Source of the DNA: Actinobacteria bacterium IMCC19121
Lineage (GTDB): Bacteria; Actinomycetota; Actinomycetes; Nanopelagicales; Nanopelagicaceae
DNA: 64,000 nucleotides
Reading direction: 5' to 3'
Assembly (NCBI GenBank): GCA_002284895.1
Contig: CP015605.1
Location: forward strand, 124,001 to 188,000
A program made the position numbers and the translations under genes. Below, one piece after another: positions 7,664 to 15,301 of this stretch (position 1 is the first letter of the stretch; every line of letters starts with the position of its first letter). The notes below the pieces were generated by a model. That model saw only the letters and a program-made list of their open reading frames with translations. It made no database searches and was not told the origin of the DNA.

Positions 7664-8800
7664 TTAAACCCTAAATAAGATTTTATCTGGGTCCACACAT
7701 TTTTGAGTTTTTATCCATTCAAAATTAACGAGATCGCCAAATCCAGGTTTTTCACTCAAGGGCTCCATCAGCCCATCAACTCTAATTTTTGGTTGTTCTA
7801 AACTATCTGCGTATGGATCAACCCCAGTCCAAGGAACTCCCCACTCGATAGGAACATTTGTAAATCCCCACGCACCGAAAACTTGACTGTGGACATGGGC
7901 AAACATGTGGGCGGCAAAACTAACTCCTGCTTTTAAGCACTCGTCAACTATTCTCCTACCCCCAGTAATTCCTCCCATACAGGTTAAGTCAATTCGAATG
8001 ACATCTACGGCCGACTTTGCAATCAAAGCCTCAGGGTAGTAAATCCCACCTTGCTCATCTCCCATTGCAATCGGAATTTTTGTACTCGACCTAAGTTCAG
8101 CAACTACCTGTGCATTTCCAGGAGGGAAAATATCTTCAAACCAACCTAGATCTACCCCATCCAACATGTTCAAAAGCTCCATTGCCCCTGCTACATCATT
8201 AAATATCCAGGCGGCATCACAACCAATCCACGCATCTGGTGCAGCTTTTCTAGCAGCTTTTAATCTTTCAGCTGTTGCTTGATTGTTGATGCCTACAGGT
8301 GCTTTAAATCTGCGCCAGCCTTGTGAATAAAGATCTTGCACTTGATCAAAAACTTCCTCAGGGCCCATTGTGGCTGGTGGATACCCAATGATCGCTGTTG
8401 CTGGCATTGGAGATCTGTTGCCCTTGAGAAATTTGGAAATCGACTGTCCGGCTTCCTTAGATCGGGCATCCCACAACGCTAAGTCAGCTAATGACAGGGC
8501 TCGAAGTCCTACACCCGCAGAATGAGAGGCAAGACTACGGCGTTGCGCAACCCTAAAAGTTGACTCAACATCTTTGGTTAATGTCCCCACATAAATATTG
8601 CGTAGAGTTTTTCGAATGTGCTCAGCAACAGCACCATCTCGGCTGAGTGTGAAAGCCCATCCCTCTATGCCTGAGTCCAAAGTGATTCTTACAACTACAA
8701 ATTCACGGGTGCGCATAATCCAATCTCCAAAGACCACCGGAGCCGGCAGCTCGGCTTCAACCGTAGCTACACTTAAATCAGTGACCTTTGACTCAGACAT
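7664..8800 (-). CDS. Mandelate racemase/muconate lactonizing enzyme-family sugar-acid dehydratase
   Basis: The 378-aa enolase-superfamily protein has the metal ligands Asp195 (GCDAAW), Glu222 (WFEDIF) and Asp248/Glu249 (MGDEQGG), with His298 in AAHMFAHVH as a base on the other side of the site. The usual Lys-x-Lys on the second barrel strand reads Arg164-Phe-Lys166. The family removes water from aldonic acids to give 2-keto-3-deoxy acids; the substrate is unassigned. I start it at the ATG at 8800, because a TATATT box ends 6 nt before it. An upstream ATG at 8818 would lie between the -35 and -10 boxes. Confidence 0.85.
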   Translation of the reverse strand: MSESKVTDLSVATVEAELPAPVVFGDWIMRTREFVVVRITLDSGIEGWAFTLSRDGAVAEHIRKTLRNIYVGTLTKDVESTFRVAQRRSLASHSAGVGLRALSLADLALWDARSKEAGQSISKFLKGNRSPMPATAIIGYPPATMGPEEVFDQVQDLYSQGWRRFKAPVGINNQATAERLKAARKAAPDAWIGCDAAWIFNDVAGAMELLNMLDGVDLGWFEDIFPPGNAQVVAELRSSTKIPIAMGDEQGGIYYPEALIAKSAVDVIRIDLTCMGGITGGRRIVDECLKAGVSFAAHMFAHVHSQVFGAWGFTNVPIEWGVPWTGVDPYADSLEQPKIRVDGLMEPLSEKPGFGDLVNFEWIKTQKCVDPDKILFRV

Positions 8801-8870
8801 ATAATGAATATAATGCACCTAAATCCAATTAGTCAACCGATTGACTAAAATTCCAAGCTTGCTGTATCGT
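8801..8870. promoter_or_regulatory. Divergent promoter pair sharing one LacI-type operator
   Basis: The operator TAGTCAACCGATTGACTA (8830-8847) is identical to the copy at 2407-2424. Each arm provides a -35 box for one direction. Rightward: TTGACT 8841-8846, 18 nt, TATCGT 8865-8870, then AAGGA and the MaoC ATG. Leftward: TTGACT 8836-8831, 18 nt, TATATT 8812-8807, then 6 nt to the dehydratase ATG, a leaderless start. One bound repressor would block both transcripts. Confidence 0.8.
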
Positions 8871-8907
8871 GTGGCCCTACTCAACTTGCCAGCGATAAGG
8901 ACTGAAT

Positions 8908-9393
8908 ATGACTCGTGAATTCGATGCGCGGTCAACTCGCTATGGTCGCTTTTTTGATGAGTTTGAAATTGGTGATATCTATAATCATTGGCCTGGTAAA
9001 ACCATTACCGAATCTGAAGATCATCTTTATTGTTTATTAACCATGGCTGGAAGCCCATTGCATATTGACAGTAATTATGCAAAGACTGAGATGGTTGATG
9101 GCAAGAACCTTGTTGTTGGAACTTATATTTATGCGTTATTGACTGGCATGTCCGTAAATGACATTTCTGGAAAAGCCATCGCGAGTTTGGGTGTTAAGGA
9201 GTTACAGCACTTACTTCCCGTATTCCACGGGGACACCATTTATGCAAGTACCGAGATTCTTGATAAGCGTGTATCAAAGAGCAAACCTACTCAGGGGATT
9301 TTGACGGTAAAAACTAAGGGTACAAATCAACACGGAAAAATAGTATGTACTTTTGAGCGCTCTGTAATGCTGCCATTGAAAGTGGCCGATTGA
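8908..9393 (+). CDS. MaoC-like (R)-specific enoyl-CoA hydratase, mesaconyl-CoA hydratase type
   Basis: The 161-aa single hot-dog domain opens with RYGRFFDEFEIGDIY and has a hydratase segment MAGSPLHID (His about residue 50). The second half (NDISGKAIASLG, PVFHGDTIYASTEI, a closing RSVMLP) resembles mesaconyl-CoA (2-methylfumaryl-CoA) hydratases more than generic MaoC proteins; that judgement is from memory of the family. Such enzymes interconvert methylmalyl- or citramalyl-CoA with mesaconyl-CoA. It is the first gene of the plus-strand operon behind the operator, and its stop overlaps the next start as TGATG. Confidence 0.85.
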   Translation: MTREFDARSTRYGRFFDEFEIGDIYNHWPGKTITESEDHLYCLLTMAGSPLHIDSNYAKTEMVDGKNLVVGTYIYALLTGMSVNDISGKAIASLGVKELQHLLPVFHGDTIYASTEILDKRVSKSKPTQGILTVKTKGTNQHGKIVCTFERSVMLPLKVAD

Positions 9394-10538
9394 TGAGCAA
9401 TGTGAAGCACCAAGGACCTCTTGTCGGTTTAAAGGTAATTGACTTGGCTACAGTGGTCGCCGGCCCAGGTGTAGCAAAATATTTTGCCGACTACGGTGCA
9501 GATGTTATAAAGGTTGAAAGGCCGTCTGGAGATTCAACCAGATCCATGGGTTGGACTCAACCCGGTGAATCCGACTCTTTGTGGTGGAAGCTTGTAAATC
9601 GCGGAAAGCGCTCACTTGTCCTTGATTTAAAGCAAACTTCAGATTTAGCGGTGCTAAAAGAATTGATTGACTCGGCAGATTTGCTGATTGAAAATATGCG
9701 TCCAGGTAAAATTGAGCAACTTGGTTTAGATCCAGCTGAGTTGATTAAAAGGAATCCTAAGTTAGTTGTATTGCGGGTTTCAGGATTTGGACAGTCAGGG
9801 CCATATGCGCAAAAGCCTGGTTTTGCAACAATTGCCGAAGCTTTATCTGGTCTTTCAGGTTTATTGGGCGAACCTGATGGGGGGCCTTTACTGCCACCCA
9901 TTGCCCTTACCGATGAAGTAACTGCGCTCGTGGGTTCCTTCTCTGCGATGATGGCAATCTTTCATGCCAAACAAACAGGGCAAGGACAAGTTGTTGAAAT
10001 AGATTTAGTTAACTCAGTGCTCCAAATCATGGGTCCCTTACCGGCGGCATGGGATTCAATGGGTTACTTACAGCCAAGGTTAGGGTCAAGCATTCCTTAT
10101 TCAATTCCCCGTGGTACTTATCAATGTTCTGACGGGGTATGGGTGGCACTTTCAGCATCGGCAGAATCAGTTGCACGCAGATTGATTGAAACTGTAGGTG
10201 GAGGTGGGGATCCTAGATTCATGTCCTTCCAGGCGAGATTTGAAAATAGAGAAGCTCTAGAAGAATTGACGCGGAATTGGATTAGTTCAAGACCCTCAGC
10301 AGAAGTAATTAGCATTATTGATTCTGCCGATGCTGCAATCGCCCCGGTATACAGCATGCAACAGGTTATTGAAGATCCTCATTTCATCGAGCGCGAGAGT
10401 TTCACTCGAGTTGATGGAATTTTAATGCAAAATTTAGTAGCTCGAATGTCTAAAACACCGGGGAAGATTAATTCTGTTGGTCCTAAACTTGGGGAACACA
10501 CAGAAGAGATTGTTGACGAGTTAAATGCCAAGAAGTGA
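9393..10538 (+). CDS. Class III CoA-transferase (CaiB/BaiF family), first copy
   Basis: The 381-aa protein has the family III layout: LVGLKVIDLATVVAGPGVAK, GADVIKVERPSGDSTR, SLVLDLK, LLIENMRPG and VVLRVSGFGQSGPYA, with the catalytic Asp at about residue 174 (PPIALTDEVTAL). Members move CoA between carboxylic acids through an aspartyl-CoA mixed anhydride. It is closest in pattern to intermolecular transferases such as formyl- or succinyl-dependent enzymes; donor and acceptor are unknown. I use the ATG at 9393 (TGATG overlap with MaoC), though a TTG at 9390 is in frame. The next gene starts 14 nt before its end. Confidence 0.9.
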   Translation: MSNVKHQGPLVGLKVIDLATVVAGPGVAKYFADYGADVIKVERPSGDSTRSMGWTQPGESDSLWWKLVNRGKRSLVLDLKQTSDLAVLKELIDSADLLIENMRPGKIEQLGLDPAELIKRNPKLVVLRVSGFGQSGPYAQKPGFATIAEALSGLSGLLGEPDGGPLLPPIALTDEVTALVGSFSAMMAIFHAKQTGQGQVVEIDLVNSVLQIMGPLPAAWDSMGYLQPRLGSSIPYSIPRGTYQCSDGVWVALSASAESVARRLIETVGGGGDPRFMSFQARFENREALEELTRNWISSRPSAEVISIIDSADAAIAPVYSMQQVIEDPHFIERESFTRVDGILMQNLVARMSKTPGKINSVGPKLGEHTEEIVDELNAKK

Positions 10539-11481
10539 TGTAAATCTAAAAAGAGCAGTGCTTGCAGTTCCCGGTTCTAGTGAAAAAATGATCACTAAAG
10601 CTCGAACAATTGATGTTGATGAGATTTTTCTAGATCTTGAGGACTCTGTCTCTCAAACTGAAAAATCACTTGCTCGGAATAAAGTCATAGACGCTTTATT
10701 AGAGGGTAACTTCAAAACTCCACAAATTGCTGTACGAGTCAATGAACAGATTACAAGTGTAGGAATTGAAGATGTTTCAGCCATAGTTCTACGGGCTGGA
10801 AAAAGTATTAACTCATTGATTATTCCTAAGGTAGAGACTGCAGACCAAGTTTTTGACTTAGATAAGAGATTGTCTGATTTAGAGCAATCTGCAAACTTAA
10901 CTATTGGATCGATCAAGATCCAAATTCAAATTGAATCAGCACTAGGGCTTTCAAATATCACAAGCATTGCAGGAGCATCTAAGCGGATTACTTCCCTCAT
11001 ATTTGGTCCTGGAGATTTTGCTGCAAGTCTTGGAATGCATGTTATCAATATTGGAGAGAACCCCATTAATTATCCAGGTACTGATGCCTATCACTACGTC
11101 TTATTTTCGATTTTAGTTGCCGCAAGGGCCAATGGGCTCCTTGCAATTGATGGGCCATACTCGGACATTTCCAATACCGGAGGACTAAAAAATCGATCTA
11201 ATCTTTCAGCGTCTCTCGGCTACGATGGAAAGTGGGTCATCCATCCAGGACAAATTGAAACGGTAAATGTGGCGTTCACTCCGAGCCAAAAGTCTTTCGA
11301 TCTGGCTGCAAAAGTGATGAATCACTTTATTGAAGAGGCTAATTCAAAAGAGCAAAGTGGGGCCTTCCTTTTTGAGGGCAAGATGATTGATGAAGCTTCA
11401 AGAAAGATGGCAGAAGGGATATACCTAAAGGGAATCGCTGGCGGACTAAAACCATCAATAGAAGGAGAGAAAAATGGCTAA
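10525..11481 (+). CDS. HpcH/HpaI-CitE family lyase, malyl/methylmalyl/citramalyl-CoA lyase-like
   Basis: The 318-aa TIM-barrel protein has the CitE-family blocks in order: AVLAVPGSSEKM, EIFLDLEDSV (acidic pair about 39-40), IIPKVET, IQIQIESALGL, LIFGPGDFAASLGM, AIDGPYSDI and GKWVIHPGQIE. The last two are characteristic of malyl-CoA/beta-methylmalyl-CoA lyases, which split a 3-hydroxy-dicarboxyl-CoA into an acyl-CoA and glyoxylate or pyruvate, reversibly. It overlaps the CoA-transferase gene by 14 nt and the second MaoC gene by 8 nt. A hydroxymethylglutaryl-type substrate, as proposed for mycobacterial CitE homologues, is an alternative. Confidence 0.88.
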   Translation: MPRSDVNLKRAVLAVPGSSEKMITKARTIDVDEIFLDLEDSVSQTEKSLARNKVIDALLEGNFKTPQIAVRVNEQITSVGIEDVSAIVLRAGKSINSLIIPKVETADQVFDLDKRLSDLEQSANLTIGSIKIQIQIESALGLSNITSIAGASKRITSLIFGPGDFAASLGMHVINIGENPINYPGTDAYHYVLFSILVAARANGLLAIDGPYSDISNTGGLKNRSNLSASLGYDGKWVIHPGQIETVNVAFTPSQKSFDLAAKVMNHFIEEANSKEQSGAFLFEGKMIDEASRKMAEGIYLKGIAGGLKPSIEGEKNG

Positions 11482-12007
11482 TCATAAAGCAGTGCTTGGG
11501 CGTTTCTATGAAGATTTTATTGTTGGTGACACTTTTGAACATCCATTTGGTAGGACTATTAGTGAGACTGACTGCACGTGGTTTACACAATTAACTTGTA
11601 ATACCAATCAGAATCATTTCAACGCTCATTTAGCTAATTCTAACCCTGTTTCAAATGGAAAAATAATTGTTAATTCAGGCTTGACAGTTGCGATGATTTT
11701 AGGAATATCTGTTATTGATATGAGTCAAAATGCAGTTGCAAATCTGGGTTGGACAGATATTAAACTTACTCATCCTGTATATGTCGGGGATACTTTATAT
11801 GCTGAGAGCATTTGTACTGGTGTCCGTGAATCATCTTCAAAACCAGAGATGGGCATCATTTCGATGTTTACCCGCGGATTAAATCAAGATGGAATTGAGA
11901 TTGTCACTTGGAATAGAAGTGTAATGATTCCAAAAAGAAGTTCGGGAATTGGTCAAAACTATTTTCCTACTCCAATTTCTGGACCAATTGAAAGTCGGCT
12001 GAATTAA
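11474..12007 (+). CDS. MaoC-like enoyl-CoA hydratase, second copy
   Basis: The 177-aa single hot-dog protein is paralogous to the MaoC protein at 8908: both share GRF(Y/F)(E/D)(D/E)F, a TxSE start of helix, the IDMSQNAVANLG/NDISGKAIASLG segment, (V/F)xxGDT(L/I)YAES and a closing RSVMxP. In the usual hydratase segment it reads TCNTNQNHFNAH instead of MAGSPLHID, so its His sits differently and its substrate may differ. Together the two could be the C1- and C4-CoA hydratases of a mesaconyl-CoA route, or two halves of a heterodimer. It overlaps the lyase gene by 8 nt and precedes the second CoA-transferase by 2 nt. Confidence 0.85.
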   Translation: MANHKAVLGRFYEDFIVGDTFEHPFGRTISETDCTWFTQLTCNTNQNHFNAHLANSNPVSNGKIIVNSGLTVAMILGISVIDMSQNAVANLGWTDIKLTHPVYVGDTLYAESICTGVRESSSKPEMGIISMFTRGLNQDGIEIVTWNRSVMIPKRSSGIGQNYFPTPISGPIESRLN

Positions 12008-12009
12008 AA

Positions 12010-13230
12010 ATGACGACAAGTCTTGCCCCGCTAAGTGGGTTGAGAATTATCGAAGGTTCAGCATTTGTGGCTGCTCCACTAGGTGGATTAACTCTGGCAC
12101 AACTGGGCGCTGATGTAATTAGGTTTGACCAAATAAATGGAGGCTTAGACTTTCACCGTTGGCCCGTAACAGAAGATAATCAAAGTCTTTTTTGGATTGG
12201 TTTAAACAGAGGAAAGCGATCAATTGAGATTGATATGAGATCAGCAGCTGGTAGAGAACTTATTTCTGACCTGATTACAGCGCCAGGTCGAGATGCTGGT
12301 ATTTTTCTTACTAATTTACCTATGAAGGATGAGCTCAGCTATGAAGCCCTTAAAGAAAAAAGACCTGATTTAATTATGGTCTCTCTTACTGGAAACTATG
12401 ACGGATCCAGTGAAGTTGACTATACGGTTCATCCCTCATTTGGCTATCCCTTGATAACAGGCCCTGCAGGGACGAATATTCCTGTAAATGCAGTCTTACC
12501 GACTTGGGACCTAATTCTTGGAAATATGGTTGCCATAGCAATTCTTGTTGCTGAAAGAAAGCGCAGAGAATCAGGGGAAGGAGAGTTTATCCAAATCGCC
12601 CTTTCGGATGTTGCACTTTCAGTTGTTGGTGCACTTGGGCGACTCTCTCAAGCCTATTTAGGTAGTGAGAAAGTTTCTGCAGACGGTAATTTTCTCTACG
12701 GCGCCTTTGGCTCGAACTTCCTCACAAAAGATAACGTTCAAATCATGATAGTCGGACTCACTCCGAGGCAATGGAGTTCATTGAAGGATGCTCTTCAGAT
12801 TCACGATTCCCTATCGAAAATAGAGAGCCAGTTCAAAGTCAACTTAAATCTCGAAGCGGACCGATTTAAAATGAGACGAGAAATCTCGAATTTAATCGCA
12901 TCCATCATTAAGGAGAAGTCGCTATCAGAGTTAAGTAATGTATTTTCTAGTTTTAATGTTAGCTGGTCAAAATATCAAACTTTTCAAGAGCTCCTAAATA
13001 ATGACCACCGTGCCTCGGAGAGTAATCCAATTTTCAACCTTAGTGAACAGCAAGGTATCGGAGATCTTCCAAATATTGCATCCCCTATTCGATTTACAAA
13101 TGTACCCAATTTAGGAGCACAATCTGCACCACTTCTAGGTGCTAATACTGAGGAAATTTTAAAGGAATTATTGAATATGAGCGGTGCTGGAATACAAGAC
13201 TTAAAACAAAAGAAAATCATCAACCAATAG
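12010..13230 (+). CDS. Class III CoA-transferase, 2-methylfumaryl-CoA isomerase (Mct)-like
   Basis: The 406-aa protein has LRIIEGSAFVAAPLGGLTLA, GADVIRFD, GLDFHRWPVT and LFWIGLNRGKRSIEID, and the predicted catalytic Asp167 in AVLPTWDLILGN. From memory these blocks match mesaconyl-CoA C1-C4 CoA transferase (2-methylfumaryl-CoA isomerase), which shifts CoA within one molecule, better than ordinary CaiB proteins. It differs clearly from the first CoA-transferase of this operon (381 aa), so it is not a recent tandem duplicate. The lipoyl-domain gene follows after 20 nt. Confidence 0.82.
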   Translation: MTTSLAPLSGLRIIEGSAFVAAPLGGLTLAQLGADVIRFDQINGGLDFHRWPVTEDNQSLFWIGLNRGKRSIEIDMRSAAGRELISDLITAPGRDAGIFLTNLPMKDELSYEALKEKRPDLIMVSLTGNYDGSSEVDYTVHPSFGYPLITGPAGTNIPVNAVLPTWDLILGNMVAIAILVAERKRRESGEGEFIQIALSDVALSVVGALGRLSQAYLGSEKVSADGNFLYGAFGSNFLTKDNVQIMIVGLTPRQWSSLKDALQIHDSLSKIESQFKVNLNLEADRFKMRREISNLIASIIKEKSLSELSNVFSSFNVSWSKYQTFQELLNNDHRASESNPIFNLSEQQGIGDLPNIASPIRFTNVPNLGAQSAPLLGANTEEILKELLNMSGAGIQDLKQKKIINQ

Positions 13231-13250
13231 AGCAGAAAAGGAAAGAATCC

Positions 13251-13490
13251 ATGATCACCAAAGTAAAAATGCCAAGGTTGGGTGAAAACGTTAACTCGGT
13301 ATTTATTGTCGAACTAAAGTGCGAACCTGGCCAGCAAATAAATGCTGGAGAGATACTTGTTTCCGTAGAAACGGACAAGGCCACTGTAGATGTCGAGTCT
13401 CCTGTTGCCGGCAAAATTGTTGAGTTTTTAGTAAAAATTGATGAAGAAGTTCAGCCTGGTGTGCCCTATGTCATTATTGAAACTGCGTAA
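13251..13490 (+). CDS. Free-standing lipoyl-domain protein
   Basis: The 79-aa protein is a single biotinyl/lipoyl beta-barrel. The tight turn reads VETDKATVDVESP, with the DKA lysine typical of lipoylated E2 domains rather than the MKM of biotin carriers. There is no peripheral-subunit-binding domain and no acyltransferase domain, so it would be a mobile lipoyl carrier, by analogy with glycine cleavage H protein. The E1 alpha and E1 beta genes at the start of the window, under the same operator, are its likely partners. An E2 core would still be needed and is not in the window. Confidence 0.88.
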   Translation: MITKVKMPRLGENVNSVFIVELKCEPGQQINAGEILVSVETDKATVDVESPVAGKIVEFLVKIDEEVQPGVPYVIIETA

Positions 13491-13526
13491 TATGCTTTAC
13501 TTATATTTCGAAATGTAATCTGATAA

Positions 13527-14303
13527 ATGCAACTTATAAGCTCGAATAATCTCAAAGTTGTTGTTGATTTGAATAATGGTGGGCGAATATCCTCTTTAAA
13601 ATTCCATGGTCACGAATTTGTTATTCCAAATAATGGAAAAGTCCTTCATTGGGGCTGGTATCCAATGGTCCCGTGGGCAGGAAGAATTAACAAGGGAGAA
13701 TTTCTCGGCCCATCAAGCAAGATTGAATTGCCAACCGATTTGATGCCCCCTCATGCGATCCATGGATTTGGCCACTCAGTAGTTTGGCAAGATGAGGGTG
13801 AAGGAATTTCTAGTTGTGAATTTGAAGGTGACTTTGCTGGCGCAGGAGCAGTTCAGGAAATCAAAGTGAGTGAAGATACTTTGCACTACAAATTACAGTA
13901 CGTGCCGAACTCATGTGAACTGCCTGCTTGGCTAGGATTGCACACTTGGTTTCCATGGACGATTGAATCAAGTCAGAGAGCAACAATTAACTTTAGTGCG
14001 AACAATATGTTGGAACTCTCAGCCGATGGAATACCGAGCGGAGAATTAGTCCCAGCAAGTGAAGGCCCCTGGGATGACACATTTACAAACCTCAACAGCG
14101 TCCCAAAAATCACTTGGCCCGGGATTGCTTCGCTTGAGATTAAGTCAAATGTTGATTGGTGGACTATTTACACAAAAGATAAAGCAGTTTTCTGCGTTGA
14201 ACCGCTAAATGCCCCACCTGATGCGATTCGAATTGGTCGGCTAATTGGAAATACCCACAATTTAGAAGTTACTTTTTCCTTTAGTCAGGACTTTATTAAA
14301 TAA
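13527..14303 (+). CDS. Aldose 1-epimerase (galactose mutarotase-like) family protein
   Basis: The 258-aa protein has the mutarotase blocks: WYPMVPWAGRINKGEF, PPHAIHGFGHSVVW (candidate catalytic His), LGLHTWFPW and FCVEPLNAPPDAIR (candidate catalytic Glu). It should interconvert anomers of a free sugar. It is the last gene of the plus-strand operon, 36 nt after the lipoyl gene, and ends 8 nt from the convergent polyprenyl synthase gene. Its presence supports a sugar or sugar acid as the starting substrate of the island. Confidence 0.87.
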   Translation: MQLISSNNLKVVVDLNNGGRISSLKFHGHEFVIPNNGKVLHWGWYPMVPWAGRINKGEFLGPSSKIELPTDLMPPHAIHGFGHSVVWQDEGEGISSCEFEGDFAGAGAVQEIKVSEDTLHYKLQYVPNSCELPAWLGLHTWFPWTIESSQRATINFSANNMLELSADGIPSGELVPASEGPWDDTFTNLNSVPKITWPGIASLEIKSNVDWWTIYTKDKAVFCVEPLNAPPDAIRIGRLIGNTHNLEVTFSFSQDFIK

Positions 14304-14311
14304 TGACCCAA

Positions 14312-15301
14312 TCAAGCAGAACGGTCGATAACAGCGTCACACAGTGACATCAGCGCACCTGTTGCATCACATACAGGTAGTGGGCCAAGAGCGGTTCTAG
14401 CCTCTTTGGCAATCTGAAATAGCTGTTCCCGTGATTCACTCAAAGCTTTGTGATTGCGCAAAGCACTTAACACTTGCTGAACGGTCTCTTCATCTTCAAT
14501 AGGAGCCGATAAAAGCTGCTGCAATGCACGATCAGATGAATCAGTTGATTTCATAACATTGAGAGTCACAAGTGTTGGGACACCTTCTCGCAAGTCTGTG
14601 CCAGGAGTTTTGCCTGATTGATTTGATTCACTGGCAATATCAATAACATCATCAGCTAACTGGAATGCAACGCCAATCTTTTCACCAAATTTTGTCACTG
14701 TCTCTGTAATCTCTGCAGGTGCTCCAGAAATCATTCCCCCATATCTAGCAGAAGCTGAAATGAGTGAGCCAGTCTTATCTGCAACAACTTTTAAGTAATG
14801 CTCAAGTGGATCTTGTCCTGGGTTTGGCCCCTGAGTCTCCATGATCTGGCCAATAACCAAGCGCTCGAATGTGCGGGCCTGTAAGCGCACTGCTTCTGGG
14901 CCAAGGTCGGCTAATAAATCAGAGGACTTTGCAAAGAGAAAATCGCCCGTCAAAATCGCAATGGTGTTTCCCCATCGCATATTTGCACTTTCAACTCCGC
15001 GGCGAAGAGGTGCCTCATCCATAACATCATCGTGATAGAGAGTTGCAAGGTGTGTAATTTCGCAGGCAACTGCAGCTGCAATAACTCCTTGACGTGTTGA
15101 ATCACCAAACTGAGCGGTTAACAAGGTGAGCAGTGGGCGCAAACGCTTGCCGCCAGCTGCAACAAGGTGGTGTGCAGTCTCATCGACAAATGGGTACTCG
15201 CTGCGTGTGTGACTCAGAAGCAAGCTTTCAACTTCTGCCATCTGCCTAATCAGCGTTGCTTCCAGCTCTGGAGCAACGTTAGGAATGCCAAATGATGACA
15301 T
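14312..15301 (-). CDS. Polyprenyl diphosphate synthase (menaquinone side chain)
   Basis: The 329-aa trans-prenyltransferase has GGKRLRPLL, the first aspartate-rich motif in LYHDDVMDEA followed by RRG, the second as QLADDVIDI, and KTGSLI. Long-chain synthases of this type make the C35-C50 tail of menaquinone. Its ATG overlaps the nuoN stop by one base (TAATG), making it the last gene of the menG-nuo operon. This placement points to quinone rather than carotenoid or dolichol-type synthesis. Product chain length cannot be read off reliably. Confidence 0.93.
   Translation of the reverse strand: MSSFGIPNVAPELEATLIRQMAEVESLLLSHTRSEYPFVDETAHHLVAAGGKRLRPLLTLLTAQFGDSTRQGVIAAAVACEITHLATLYHDDVMDEAPLRRGVESANMRWGNTIAILTGDFLFAKSSDLLADLGPEAVRLQARTFERLVIGQIMETQGPNPGQDPLEHYLKVVADKTGSLISASARYGGMISGAPAEITETVTKFGEKIGVAFQLADDVIDIASESNQSGKTPGTDLREGVPTLVTLNVMKSTDSSDRALQQLLSAPIEDEETVQQVLSALRNHKALSESREQLFQIAKEARTALGPLPVCDATGALMSLCDAVIDRSA

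Noticed and set aside
12010-13230. Tandem duplication of the MaoC/CoA-transferase pair
   Set aside because: The two CoA-transferases are too different in length and motifs to be a recent duplicate; they look like separate family branches.
1-14303. Horizontal transfer of the catabolic island by a mobile element
   Set aside because: No integrase, transposase, tRNA or direct repeat is visible at its right border; the left border is outside the window, and composition differences could not be measured.
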